The translations under genes and the position numbers were made by a program. From contig DATLZR010000052.1 of assembly GCA_035573895.1 (NCBI GenBank), forward strand, positions 1 through 36,108: a stretch of DNA of 36,108 bases, read 5' to 3'. This DNA comes from Blastocatellia bacterium. GTDB lineage: Bacteria; Acidobacteriota; Blastocatellia; HR10. The notes under the pieces are model-generated. The model did no database searches and was not told the DNA's origin. It saw only the letters and a list, made by a program, of their open reading frames with translations. Below, piece by piece: positions 29,431 to 36,108 of this stretch; positions within the stretch are counted from its first letter, which is position 1; each line of letters opens with the position of its first letter.

Positions 29431-31032
29431 ATGAAGAACAGACTCATTCTGGCAGCGACGCTGACTCTGGCGCTGGCGTTGGCCCTGAGCGCCTGGGTGG
29501 TCGAAGGAGCGCTCACGGTTGGAGCCGGCTCATCCCCTGCGCTCATCAAGCAGGATTTCCTGGAGGCACTGAACGTGGTCCGCACGCATTATGCGGACGT
29601 TGTGGATCCGGCCCGGGTGACAACAAGCGCCATTCGCGGGATGCTGGCGGCGCTCGATCCCCACTCGACCTATCTCACGCCCAAAGAATACAACGATTTC
29701 CGTCAAGAGCAGGAGAGCGAGTTTTACGGCATCGGCGTGACGATCAACCAGAGGAATGGACGGGTGTATATCCTGTCGGTCGTGCCGGGAACACCCGCGG
29801 CGCAGGCCGGACTGCGCTATGGCGATGCCATCCTGGCCGTTGACGGCGAGTCGGCCCTGGAGTGGACGACGCAGGAAGTCGCCCGTCATGTGCGCGGGGA
29901 AAAAGGCAGGCCCGTCGAACTGACCATTGAGCGCGTGGGAGAACCGGCTCCCCTGGTGGTTCGCCTCACGCGCGGATTGGTGCCGCTGCCGAGCATCCGC
30001 ACGGCATTTATGATTCGCCCGGAAGTGGGTTATATCGGCCTGACCGGAGGATTCCAGAGCACGACCGCCGATGAACTGGATGACCATCTTCAGCGCCTGA
30101 AAGCTCAGGGGATGAAGTCGCTCATTCTCGATCTGCGCAATAACCCCGGGGGCTTTCTCGATCAAGCCGTGGCAGTGGCCAGCCGGTTCTTGAAACCCGG
30201 CGAGGCCATCGTCTCGATTCGCGGTCGGACGCGCGAGCGCACGTTCCGCGCTGAAGCCGATCGCACGGAAGACATGCCGCTGGTGGTGCTGATCAATCGC
30301 AACTCGGCATCGGCTTCGGAAATCGTCGCCGGCGCTCTTCAAGACCATGACCGCGCTCTGATCGTCGGGGAGACGAGTTTCGGCAAGGGATTGGTGCAAA
30401 CAGTCCTTCCGATTCTTCGGGGCAGCGGAGGAGCGGTGACGCTCTCGACGGCCCGCTATTACACGCCGTCGGGCCGACTCATCCAACGCGATTATAGAAC
30501 CGTCTCCGCTTATGAGTACTACACCGGACGGGGCAACGGCAAACACGGTCCGGCAGCCAAAACCGATGGCGGACGACGCGTCTACGGCGGCGGAGGTATT
30601 GATCCCGATATCGTCGTTCCGTCGCCGAACGATCCCCTGCGGTCGCAACTGTTCGGCGCGGTCTTTGAGTTCACGCGCCATCTGATGGCCGGGCGGATCG
30701 CCGGATTCGAGAACTATCGCGTCGAGAGAGCGACGCCACTGGCCCGCGAGGAAGACCTCCTGATTCCCATCAGCGATAACCTCCTTCAGGCATTCATTGA
30801 CTTCGTCACGGCGCGTCCCGACTTCGGCCTCGCGGAGAAGACCATCCGGGCGCATCTGGACTATGTGAGGGACAAGCTCCAGGAGGAGATCGCCACCGCC
30901 CGCTACGGAATTGATACGAGCACCCGTCTGACATTGCTGCATGATGAACAAACGACCCGCGCCATCCAGGCTCTGCCCCAGGCCAAACAGCTCGTTGAAA
31001 CCATGCGTCACGGGAAACGAGTCCGCTCCTGA
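29431..31032 (+). CDS. ctpA: C-terminal processing peptidase (S41A, CtpA/Prc type)
   Basis: 533-residue periplasmic serine protease that trims C-termini of envelope proteins. A signal peptide covers residues ~5-27. An N-terminal helical region with LDPHSTYLTPKEY leads to a PDZ domain (~95-180, VVPGTPAAQAGLRYGDAILAVDG). The S41 core has LILDLRNNPGGFLDQAV, the nucleophile Ser in NSASASEIVAGAL (292-303) and the general-base Lys319 in SFGKGLVQT. ATG 29431 follows the -10 box by about 17 nt, with no clear ribosome binding site, so the message may be almost leaderless. lolA follows on the same strand with no intervening terminator seen. Confidence 0.94.
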   Translation: MKNRLILAATLTLALALALSAWVVEGALTVGAGSSPALIKQDFLEALNVVRTHYADVVDPARVTTSAIRGMLAALDPHSTYLTPKEYNDFRQEQESEFYGIGVTINQRNGRVYILSVVPGTPAAQAGLRYGDAILAVDGESALEWTTQEVARHVRGEKGRPVELTIERVGEPAPLVVRLTRGLVPLPSIRTAFMIRPEVGYIGLTGGFQSTTADELDDHLQRLKAQGMKSLILDLRNNPGGFLDQAVAVASRFLKPGEAIVSIRGRTRERTFRAEADRTEDMPLVVLINRNSASASEIVAGALQDHDRALIVGETSFGKGLVQTVLPILRGSGGAVTLSTARYYTPSGRLIQRDYRTVSAYEYYTGRGNGKHGPAAKTDGGRRVYGGGGIDPDIVVPSPNDPLRSQLFGAVFEFTRHLMAGRIAGFENYRVERATPLAREEDLLIPISDNLLQAFIDFVTARPDFGLAEKTIRAHLDYVRDKLQEEIATARYGIDTSTRLTLLHDEQTTRAIQALPQAKQLVETMRHGKRVRS

Positions 31033-31081
31033 GCGGCTGATGAAAGCCCACCCAAACAACCGGGCGCGTGGAAAGGTGAGC

Positions 31082-31774
31082 ATGACGGCAGTGGGACTAC
31101 TCGCGGGGTATGTAATTCTGCTGCTCACCGCTCTGAGAGAAACTCCCGGCATTCAGGTGAGCGGAGCATCCTCGAACCCGCCGGCGCGCCTGGATGAGAT
31201 CATCAGTCGGCTCCAGGTGAAATACTCGCGGGTGAGAAGCCTGGCCGCCGACTTCATTCAGATGTATCGGGCTCCCGGCGTCCGGATGCGACGCGAAGAG
31301 GGTCGCGTGATTCTCGCCCGAGGACGGAAGATGCGCTGGCACTATACGAACCCGGAGGAGAAATTTTTCATCTCCGATGGCCACACGGTTTATCTCTACG
31401 TCCCGCGCGAGCGCTACGTCACCAAAGCCAGGATTACCGAACATCAGGACATCAAAGCCTCGTTTGCCTTCTTCCTGGGCGATCTTAACTTGCGCAAGAT
31501 GTTCGCCCTCATCGAGTGGGCCGAAAGCGAGCCGCCGCTTGATCCCGGCGATCTCGTCCTCCGATTCATCCCCAGAAATCCCCGCCTGGGGGTCGCTGAA
31601 GTGATCGTCGAGGTCGCTCCCGAGACGCTGGAATTACGCCGCCTCTCGCTGCGTGAGTTCGACGGCGCACGGTCGGATTTTTTCTTCTCCAACGTGCGAG
31701 AGAATATCGCCGTATCCCGATCCACCTTTCTCTTTGCCATTCCGCCGGGCGTTCAGGTGGTGGAAGCCCGGTAG
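31082..31774 (+). CDS. lolA: Outer-membrane lipoprotein carrier protein LolA
   Basis: 230-residue periplasmic chaperone that ferries lipoproteins to the outer membrane. A signal peptide (~3-18, VGLLAGYVILLLTAL) precedes the LolA fold: LQVKYSRVRSLAADFIQ, then GRKMRWHYTNPEEKFFISDG with the basic/aromatic strand, YVPRERYV, and a closing VVEVAPETLELRRL strand. ATG 31082 is preferred (AAAGG ~5-9 nt upstream, signal peptide at once); ATG 31040, eight nt past the ctpA stop, is an alternative. The stop codon TAG lies within the first bases of the palindromic element downstream. Confidence 0.9.
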   Translation: MTAVGLLAGYVILLLTALRETPGIQVSGASSNPPARLDEIISRLQVKYSRVRSLAADFIQMYRAPGVRMRREEGRVILARGRKMRWHYTNPEEKFFISDGHTVYLYVPRERYVTKARITEHQDIKASFAFFLGDLNLRKMFALIEWAESEPPLDPGDLVLRFIPRNPRLGVAEVIVEVAPETLELRRLSLREFDGARSDFFFSNVRENIAVSRSTFLFAIPPGVQVVEAR

Positions 31775-31824
31775 TGTGGGCTTTCCCGGCTCTGCCCTTT
31801 CCCGAACGGGGACGTCTGCGCTAC
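31771..31824. repeat. 54-nt palindromic repeat, copy A
   Basis: Begins GTAGTGTGGGCTTTCCC and ends GGGGACGTCTGCGCTAC, so the ends are imperfect inverted repeats (11 of 17 positions). It is 39 of 54 identical to copy B with no gap. It overlaps the stop codon of lolA. Confidence 0.75.
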
Positions 31825-31832
31825 TTTTTAGT

Positions 31833-31886
31833 GTAGTGCGGGCCTTCGAGCCTGTGCCCTTCGCCAGACGCGAAAGCCTGCGCTCC
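31833..31886. repeat. 54-nt palindromic repeat, copy B
   Basis: Begins GTAGTGCGGGCCTTCG and ends CGAAAGCCTGCGCTCC, giving well-paired arms around a CCTGTGCCCTTCGCCAGACG middle. It lies 8 nt after copy A and 15 nt before the priA start. The size and shape resemble REP-like dispersed elements; that identity is inferred. Confidence 0.75.
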
Positions 31887-31901
31887 GTGTGGTGAGCGAC
31901 G

Positions 31902-34343
31902 ATGTTTGTTGATGTTGCAGTACCGGTGAAGATGACCGGGACGTTCACCTACCGTCTGCCCGACGGGATGGGAGCGGCGCTCGGCGCGCGCGTCGTCGTT
32001 CCGTTCGGCAAGAAGCTGATGACGGGATTTATCGTCGCCGTTCACGAAGACCTGCCGCCGGATCTCTCGGAGGTCTCGATCAAACCGATTGCGCGACTGG
32101 TGGATGAAGAGCCGCTGGTCACCGAGGAGATCCTCGATCTCACGCGCTGGGTGGCGGAGTACTACTTCGCTCCCTGGGGCGACGTCATTCAGGCCGCGGT
32201 TCCGTCCGGAATGCGCCTGGCTTCGGAAGTGAGCGTCTCGATCACGGAAGCCGGTCGGCAGGCGCTGGCGGCAATGACACCGACGCGGCTGAAGCTGTCG
32301 GCGCGCGCACAGGCGCTGGAGATGCTCGGTCAGGTTGAGTCGCTTCCCCTCACGCGATGGGAGAAGAAGTTCGGCAAGACGCGGGCGAAAGCCATTCTCC
32401 GCGAACTGGAACGGAAGGGGTACGTTCGCACCCGATATGACATCGGCGGGCCTCAGGTGAAGCCGAAGCTGCAAGAGCTGGTGGCATTATCCGATGGGCC
32501 TCGGTCGGAGACACGCCGGTCGCCTCAGGCGGCACGGGTACTCGACATCCTCGCCGCCGCCGAGCACCCGATCCCTCTGAGCGAGCTGGCCGCCCGTGCC
32601 GGAGTCACCCCCGCGCTCATTCGTCGCCTGGCCGCGCGCCAGCAGGTCACGATCCTCCGCCGCGCGATTCGACGCGATCCTTTCGTTCGCACGGGTGAGA
32701 CTCCGCCGCTGCAATGGTTCGAGCTGACGGCGGAACAGGCGGCTGCTCTGGCCGAGATCGAGAAGAAGCTCGACGAAGGCACCTACGCCACCTTCCTCCT
32801 TCACGGCGTGACCGGAAGCGGAAAAACCGAGGTCTACATTCGCGCCATGCACGCCGCCCTGCGTCGCGGAAAAACGGCGCTCATGCTAGTGCCGGAGATC
32901 GCCCTGACGCCGATGCTCAGCCAGCGATTACGGTCGCATTTCGGCGAGGCCGTGGCCATTCTTCACTCCTCGCTGTCGGAAGGAGAACGCTACGACGAAT
33001 GGATGCGCATTGCGCGGGGAGAGGCGCGCATCGTCCTCGGCACGCGCTCGGCCGTCTTCGCTCCCCTACGGCAACTTGGTCTCGTCGTCGTGGACGAAGA
33101 GCACGACACCTCCTATAAGCAGGACGATTCGCCCCGCTACCACGGGCGCGACACGGCCATTGTGCGGGCCCATCGCCAGAACGCCGTGGTGATCCTCGGC
33201 AGCGCCACACCGTCAATGGAGTCCTTCCACAATGTTCACCTGGGCAAGTACGTCTATCTCCCTCTGGGAGAGCGCATCGGCGGGCGACGCCTGGCCGACG
33301 TCGAAGTAGTGGATATGCGTCAGGTCTTCGCCCGACACGGCCAGCAGCGCGTTCTCTCCGAGGAACTGCTCACCGCACTCCAGCAGACGTATGAACGAGG
33401 CGAGCAGGCCATCCTGCTCGTCAATCGGCGGGGATTTTCCTCCCTCGTGCTCTGCCGTCGCTGCGGGTTGACGATTCGGTGCACCCGCTGCGATGTGACG
33501 CTGACGTATCATCGCTCGATGGAGCGGCTGATCTGCCACTATTGCAACCAGCAGAGAGCAGTGCCCACCTCCTGTCCGAGCTGCGGCGGCCAGTACATCT
33601 ATTTCGTCGGCGTGGGAACCGAACAGGTTGAAGAACGGGTGAAGCGGCTCTTTCCCCAGATGCGGGTGGCGCGGCTGGACCGGGATACGGCGCGCCGTCG
33701 CGGCGCTCATGAGCAGATCATCCGCGAGTTCGCCTCCGGTGCGATTGATACTCTCATCGGAACGCAGATGGTGGCCAAGGGACACGATTTCCCCAACGTG
33801 ACGCTGGTGGGAGTAATCTCGGTGGATGCGGGCCTGGGACTGCCGGATTTCCGCGCCGCCGAACGCACCTTCCAATTGGTGACGCAGGTGGCGGGTCGAG
33901 CGGGTCGAGGCGACATTCCCGGTCGCGTCATCATTCAAACGTACTATCCCGAACACTACGCCCTGCAATTTGCCCGGGCGCAGGACTACGAGGGGTTCTA
34001 CCAGCGGGAGATTCAGTTTCGTCAGGCGCTGCACTATCCCCCGGTGACGACGCTCATTCAGGTGATCGTGCATCATCGGCGGGCGGAGCGGGCGCAGGCC
34101 ATCGCCGGCGAGCTGGTCGCTCAGCTTCGCCGAGCGGATGCGCTCGGACAGATCCGCACGCTGGGACCGGCGCCGGCGCCGCTGGGACGATTGCGCGGAG
34201 AATATCGCGTCCAGATTCTGCTCAAAACCCGGCAGCGCATGGCCGCCCATCGCGCGCTCGAACAAGCGCTCGATGCGCTTCGCGCCAGCCGCACAGACAC
34301 CCATGCCATCGCCATTGATGTTGACCCTGTGGATGTGATGTAA
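31902..34343 (+). CDS. priA: Primosomal protein N' (replication restart helicase PriA)
   Basis: 813-residue superfamily 2 helicase that reloads the replisome at stalled forks. The N-terminal 3'-DNA-binding domain reads VDVAVPVKMTGTFTYRLPDG. A winged-helix region lies at ~175-265. Walker A GVTGSGKTEVY is at 302-312 and the DEEH box at ~397. Paired zinc-binding cysteines fall between ~515 and 560 (LCRRCGL, RCTRCD, CHYCNQ, CPSCGG). Motifs V/VI have GTQMVAKGHDFPNVTL and QVAGRAGRG. The C-terminal domain completes normal length. GGTGAG about 6 nt before ATG 31902 is a weak ribosome binding site. Confidence 0.96.
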   Translation: MFVDVAVPVKMTGTFTYRLPDGMGAALGARVVVPFGKKLMTGFIVAVHEDLPPDLSEVSIKPIARLVDEEPLVTEEILDLTRWVAEYYFAPWGDVIQAAVPSGMRLASEVSVSITEAGRQALAAMTPTRLKLSARAQALEMLGQVESLPLTRWEKKFGKTRAKAILRELERKGYVRTRYDIGGPQVKPKLQELVALSDGPRSETRRSPQAARVLDILAAAEHPIPLSELAARAGVTPALIRRLAARQQVTILRRAIRRDPFVRTGETPPLQWFELTAEQAAALAEIEKKLDEGTYATFLLHGVTGSGKTEVYIRAMHAALRRGKTALMLVPEIALTPMLSQRLRSHFGEAVAILHSSLSEGERYDEWMRIARGEARIVLGTRSAVFAPLRQLGLVVVDEEHDTSYKQDDSPRYHGRDTAIVRAHRQNAVVILGSATPSMESFHNVHLGKYVYLPLGERIGGRRLADVEVVDMRQVFARHGQQRVLSEELLTALQQTYERGEQAILLVNRRGFSSLVLCRRCGLTIRCTRCDVTLTYHRSMERLICHYCNQQRAVPTSCPSCGGQYIYFVGVGTEQVEERVKRLFPQMRVARLDRDTARRRGAHEQIIREFASGAIDTLIGTQMVAKGHDFPNVTLVGVISVDAGLGLPDFRAAERTFQLVTQVAGRAGRGDIPGRVIIQTYYPEHYALQFARAQDYEGFYQREIQFRQALHYPPVTTLIQVIVHHRRAERAQAIAGELVAQLRRADALGQIRTLGPAPAPLGRLRGEYRVQILLKTRQRMAAHRALEQALDALRASRTDTHAIAIDVDPVDVM

Positions 34344-34403
34344 CGCCATCTCCGCCACCAGACAGGAGAATAGACAACCATCACGAATTTACCTCTGACC
34401 GTT

Positions 34404-34805
34404 TTACTCCTCCAAGCATCGCACATGCTCGACCGTCTCGGTTATAACCTGAACCAAACGCTGCGCTTCGGAAGCCGGGACCCCCTCCAGGCGAAATCGT
34501 TCCGGCTCGAGGCCGAAATCTTCAAGCATCAACTCGATCGCCTCGGCGCGCGCCCTGACCCGCAAATTACCCTCCAGGTAGCGACAATCACCGGGATGGC
34601 AGCCGCAGATGAGCACGCCATCGGCGCCGCTCGTGAGCGCTTCGATGACGAAGTTGGGATGAATCATGCCGGTGCACTGCACGCGGATGATGCGGATGTT
34701 GGGCGGATACTGAATGCGCGATGTGCCCGCCAGATCCGCTCCGGCGTAGGCGCACCAGTAGCAGCAAAACGTAATGATCAGCGGTTCAAATTGTTCGTCG
34801 TTCAT
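34404..34805 (-). CDS. MvhD-like hydrogenase/heterodisulfide-reductase iron-sulfur subunit
   Basis: 133-residue protein of the methyl-viologen-reducing hydrogenase delta-subunit family, which carries electrons to HdrA through an Fe-S cluster. It shows the family cysteines in FCCYWCAYAGADLAG, VQCTGMIHP and ICGCHPGDCRYLEGN, plus RIQYPPNIRIIR. ATG 34805 has GAAGGG about 7 nt upstream. Normally it follows a full hdrA; here only an hdrA C-terminal scrap remains just upstream, with a nested palindrome directly before the ribosome binding site. Its coding frame looks intact, but whether it still has a partner is unknown. Confidence 0.85.
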   Translation of the reverse strand: MNDEQFEPLIITFCCYWCAYAGADLAGTSRIQYPPNIRIIRVQCTGMIHPNFVIEALTSGADGVLICGCHPGDCRYLEGNLRVRARAEAIELMLEDFGLEPERFRLEGVPASEAQRLVQVITETVEHVRCLEE

Positions 34806-34815
34806 GGGAATCCCT

Positions 34816-35067
34816 TCATGAAATCCCGCGCCAACGGATAAAAGTTTCCAACGGATAAAACATCCGTTGGCACTTTTCATCCGTTGGGGATTTCACTTCG
34901 GCGAGCAACTGCTCCGGTCGGAAGTGCCAGACGTAGATCGCCTTCTTCGGGCAGGTGGCCATGGAGGTGCCACAGCCCTTGCAGATGGCCTCGTTCACTT
35001 CCACACGCTTCTTGCCCTCGCCATTCACTAAACTTCTAGCGTCTCTTCGCTCTGACACCGCTACCAT
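34816..35067 (-). pseudogene. C-terminal remnant of an HdrA-like ferredoxin-domain protein
   Basis: An 83-codon frame. Only residues ~18-57 look homologous: VEVNEAICKGCGTSMATCPKK is followed by HFRPEQLLAEV, matching the last 4Fe-4S motif and tail of HdrA. The third cluster Cys is replaced by Ser (CxxCxxSxxxCP). The preceding FAD and Fe-S domains expected of HdrA (several hundred residues) are missing, and the sequence upstream turns into IS debris. The last ~25 residues are translated palindrome, not family sequence. No convincing ribosome binding site precedes ATG 35067. Confidence 0.7.
34819..34895. repeat. Nested palindrome (77 nt) upstream of the MvhD-like gene
   Basis: Inner perfect 9-bp stem CCAACGGAT / ATCCGTTGG (34848-34856 and 34862-34870) with 5-nt loop AAAAC. 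Outer arms repeat the same word: CCAACGGATAAAAGT (34831-34845) faces ACTTTTCATCCGTTGG (34872-34887), and TGAAATCC (34819-34826) faces GGATTTCA (34888-34895). A 12-nt copy of CATGAAATCCCG recurs at 35078-35089. Confidence 0.85.
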
Positions 35068-35295
35068 TTAAGCTCATCATGAAATCCCGTCGGGAAGTGA
35101 AAACAAAGAGACTTCGTATGAAAAGAGCCGAAAAGTCGCTCCCCTCTTCACCCGCCGGACAGCTTGATGCTCTTGAGGACTTGTTGAAGGTCTTAAGCAA
35201 AGTGGTAGCTTCACATTTAATCGTGGTCATGTGCACCACCTCGCCACAAGGAGTTTGGTGGCCTGTGACGGGCTTCACGGCCGCTTTGGCGCAGA
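35068..35295. other. Non-coding flank between hdrA remnant and transposase remnant
   Basis: 228 nt with open frames on both strands but none with family character or a good start. It probably contains the end of the decayed insertion sequence and the junction where the 5' part of the hdrA-like gene was lost. Includes the CATGAAATCCCG repeat at 35078-35089. Confidence 0.4.
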
Positions 35296-35850
35296 CTAGG
35301 GAGGCGGCGGGGCCCGAAACCACATCAGTTTGGTAATGGTCCAACAAGGGTCGGTGATTCCGACGGCCATGGCGAGCGTTTGGTATAACCGCTTATGACT
35401 GACCACCAGACCGGGGGCGAAGGCTCCGATGCTCAGTACAGAAGTTGTAGACCGTTCCAACTAGATACAGACCCCAGTGTAGGGTCTCGGTCAGCCGGGC
35501 CAGGGTGCGGCTGCGACGGCAGAGACAGCTCAGCCATTGGTAATGCGCCGCCGGAGCCGCTCGATGAAAGCCACGTTGATGCGATGCTGCCCCCGCCTTG
35601 CTACCGGTCGATCACCGCCTGAATGTGTTCGGCGGCGCCTTGGATGAGGCGCCGTACCACTCCCACGACCGCCCTTGGGCGTACTGTTTGACAGTCTCGG
35701 CCATACCCATGTTGTTCCAGGGTCGCCACGAGGCCGCCCTAACTGGCCGTTGTTGATTGCTTGCCGAAAGACCTAGCAGACAGCGGTGATATGGGCCCGC
35801 CAGCCAGAGGATTACCTGTGGACCCTTTCTCGTCCAACATCTCATCTCTC
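35296..35850 (-). pseudogene. Degenerate IS transposase (multiple frameshifts and stops)
   Basis: Piecing minus-strand frames together gives transposase-like segments in order: FRQAINNGQLGRPR, then PWNNMGMAETVKQYAQGR, VVGVVRRLIQGAAEHIQAV, INVAFIERL, TLARLTETLHWGLYLVGTVY with NFCTEHRSLR, and finally TLAMAVGITDPCWTI ending at a stop at 35296-35298. The order and spacing match the C-terminal half of a known IS transposase type with IERL and LVGTVYNFC motifs, recalled from family knowledge. At least four frame changes and internal stops show decay. The N-terminal half is not recognisable. Confidence 0.7.
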
Positions 35851-35899
35851 CACAGTTTAATGAAGAGCTACTTCAAAAGGGAGACATTCTAAAAGGTGA

Positions 35900-35929
35900 T
35901 TGTTTATTTCGTTCCACCAAGTGTATTTA
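35900..35929 (+). promoter_or_regulatory. Candidate promoter for the right-edge transposase
   Basis: TTGTTT (35900-35905), 18-nt spacer, TATTTA (35924-35929), in an AT-rich patch (about 35850-35965) unlike the GC-rich surroundings. It precedes a strong ribosome binding site. Confidence 0.3.
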
Positions 35930-35965
35930 ATCATGTTATCATGCAAGGAATAGAAAGGAGGAGTT

Positions 35966-36108
35966 ATGACTACCTTGCAGGAGCTCACGAAGGCGACCCG
36001 ATCGGATAAGGCCGCTGAGAGGTTTTTGTTGCAGGTTGGAGTTTTGGTGCGTTATCGCTCTTGTCCCTGGTGTGGTGAGAGGAGGGTGTGGCGGGTACGG
36101 CGAGGGGG
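35966..36108 (+). CDS. Probable transposase N-terminus (cut by window edge)
   Basis: Open from ATG 35966 to the end (47 full codons), with AAAGGAGGAG just upstream, a strong ribosome binding site. The product begins MTTLQELTKATRSDKAAERF and reaches YRSCPWCGERRVWRVR, the first CxxC of a zinc ribbon. This layout (short helix, then zinc ribbon) resembles the start of IS1595/ISXO2-type transposases. It faces away from the decayed transposase and appears undamaged as far as seen. With only 47 residues the family call is tentative. Confidence 0.5.
   Translation, partial: MTTLQELTKATRSDKAAERFLLQVGVLVRYRSCPWCGERRVWRVRRG

Noticed and set aside
29530-31152. 540-residue minus-strand open frame opposite ctpA
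   Set aside because: Antisense to a gene with complete PDZ and S41 motifs; no domain seen.
31771-31886. CRISPR-like array
   Set aside because: Only two diverged copies with an 8-nt spacer and terminal symmetry; not repeat-spacer structure and no cas genes.
35079-35336. 85-codon plus-strand frame beside the hdrA scrap
   Set aside because: Antisense to the end of the decayed transposase and its flank; composition irregular, no ribosome binding site.

Overview
The window looks like a stretch of chromosome from a high-GC, diderm bacterium. The best guess is Acidobacteriota, possibly a thermophilic lineage related to Blastocatellia. That is inference from gene content: the complete lower half of the ADP-heptose/LPS inner-core pathway and LolA argue for an outer membrane, and large secreted S9, S45, S41 and M16 peptidase-family proteins together with a hybrid PAS/GAF kinase fit that phylum. 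Only the last ~1.2 kb looks accessory (IS remnants, a broken redox gene, an AT-rich patch). I saw no rRNA, tRNA, CRISPR array or recognisable defence system.

Left part (1-9691): topA (3' end cut by the window edge) and dprA sit 3 nt apart on the minus strand. They are followed, against the coordinate order, by a lipoprotein di-haem cytochrome c peroxidase and a secreted S9 prolyl-oligopeptidase-type enzyme, each with a hairpin just past its stop. polX diverges on the plus strand and carries a PHP domain whose first metal motif HxH has become QxQ.

Middle (9692-29100): a hybrid histidine kinase broken by one frameshift inside a (CG)6 tract; a zinc-ligand-less M16 protein (+); then a long co-directional minus-strand run. 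In transcription order this run is: TIG-like repeat protein, dnaJ (TTG start), a Cys-rich small protein, waaF, gmhB, hldA (kinase), separate hldE-C (adenylyltransferase), waaC, an isoprenylcysteine-methyltransferase-like membrane protein, a DUF3108 protein, an FHA-TM-trypsin-like protease fusion, an alanine-glyoxylate-type aminotransferase and an S45 (penicillin acylase type) hydrolase. From waaF downward most genes overlap or nearly abut, so translational coupling is likely. The heptose genes cover kinase, phosphatase, adenylyltransferase and two heptosyltransferases; the isomerase (gmhA) and epimerase (hldD) are not here.

Right part (29431-36108): ctpA, lolA and priA on the plus strand, with two 54-nt copies of a degenerate palindromic repeat between lolA and priA, and a third, weaker copy upstream of ctpA. 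After priA comes an MvhD-like iron-sulfur protein on the minus strand, preceded by the C-terminal scrap of an HdrA-like protein that reads through a nested palindrome. A heavily frameshifted transposase remnant adjoins it, and a second, apparently intact transposase starts at the right edge.

The most unusual items are the nested palindrome at the hdrA-remnant/mvhD junction, the 54-nt palindromic repeats, the CG-tract frameshift in the sensor kinase, the PolX QxQ change, and the FHA-protease fusion embedded in an envelope operon.
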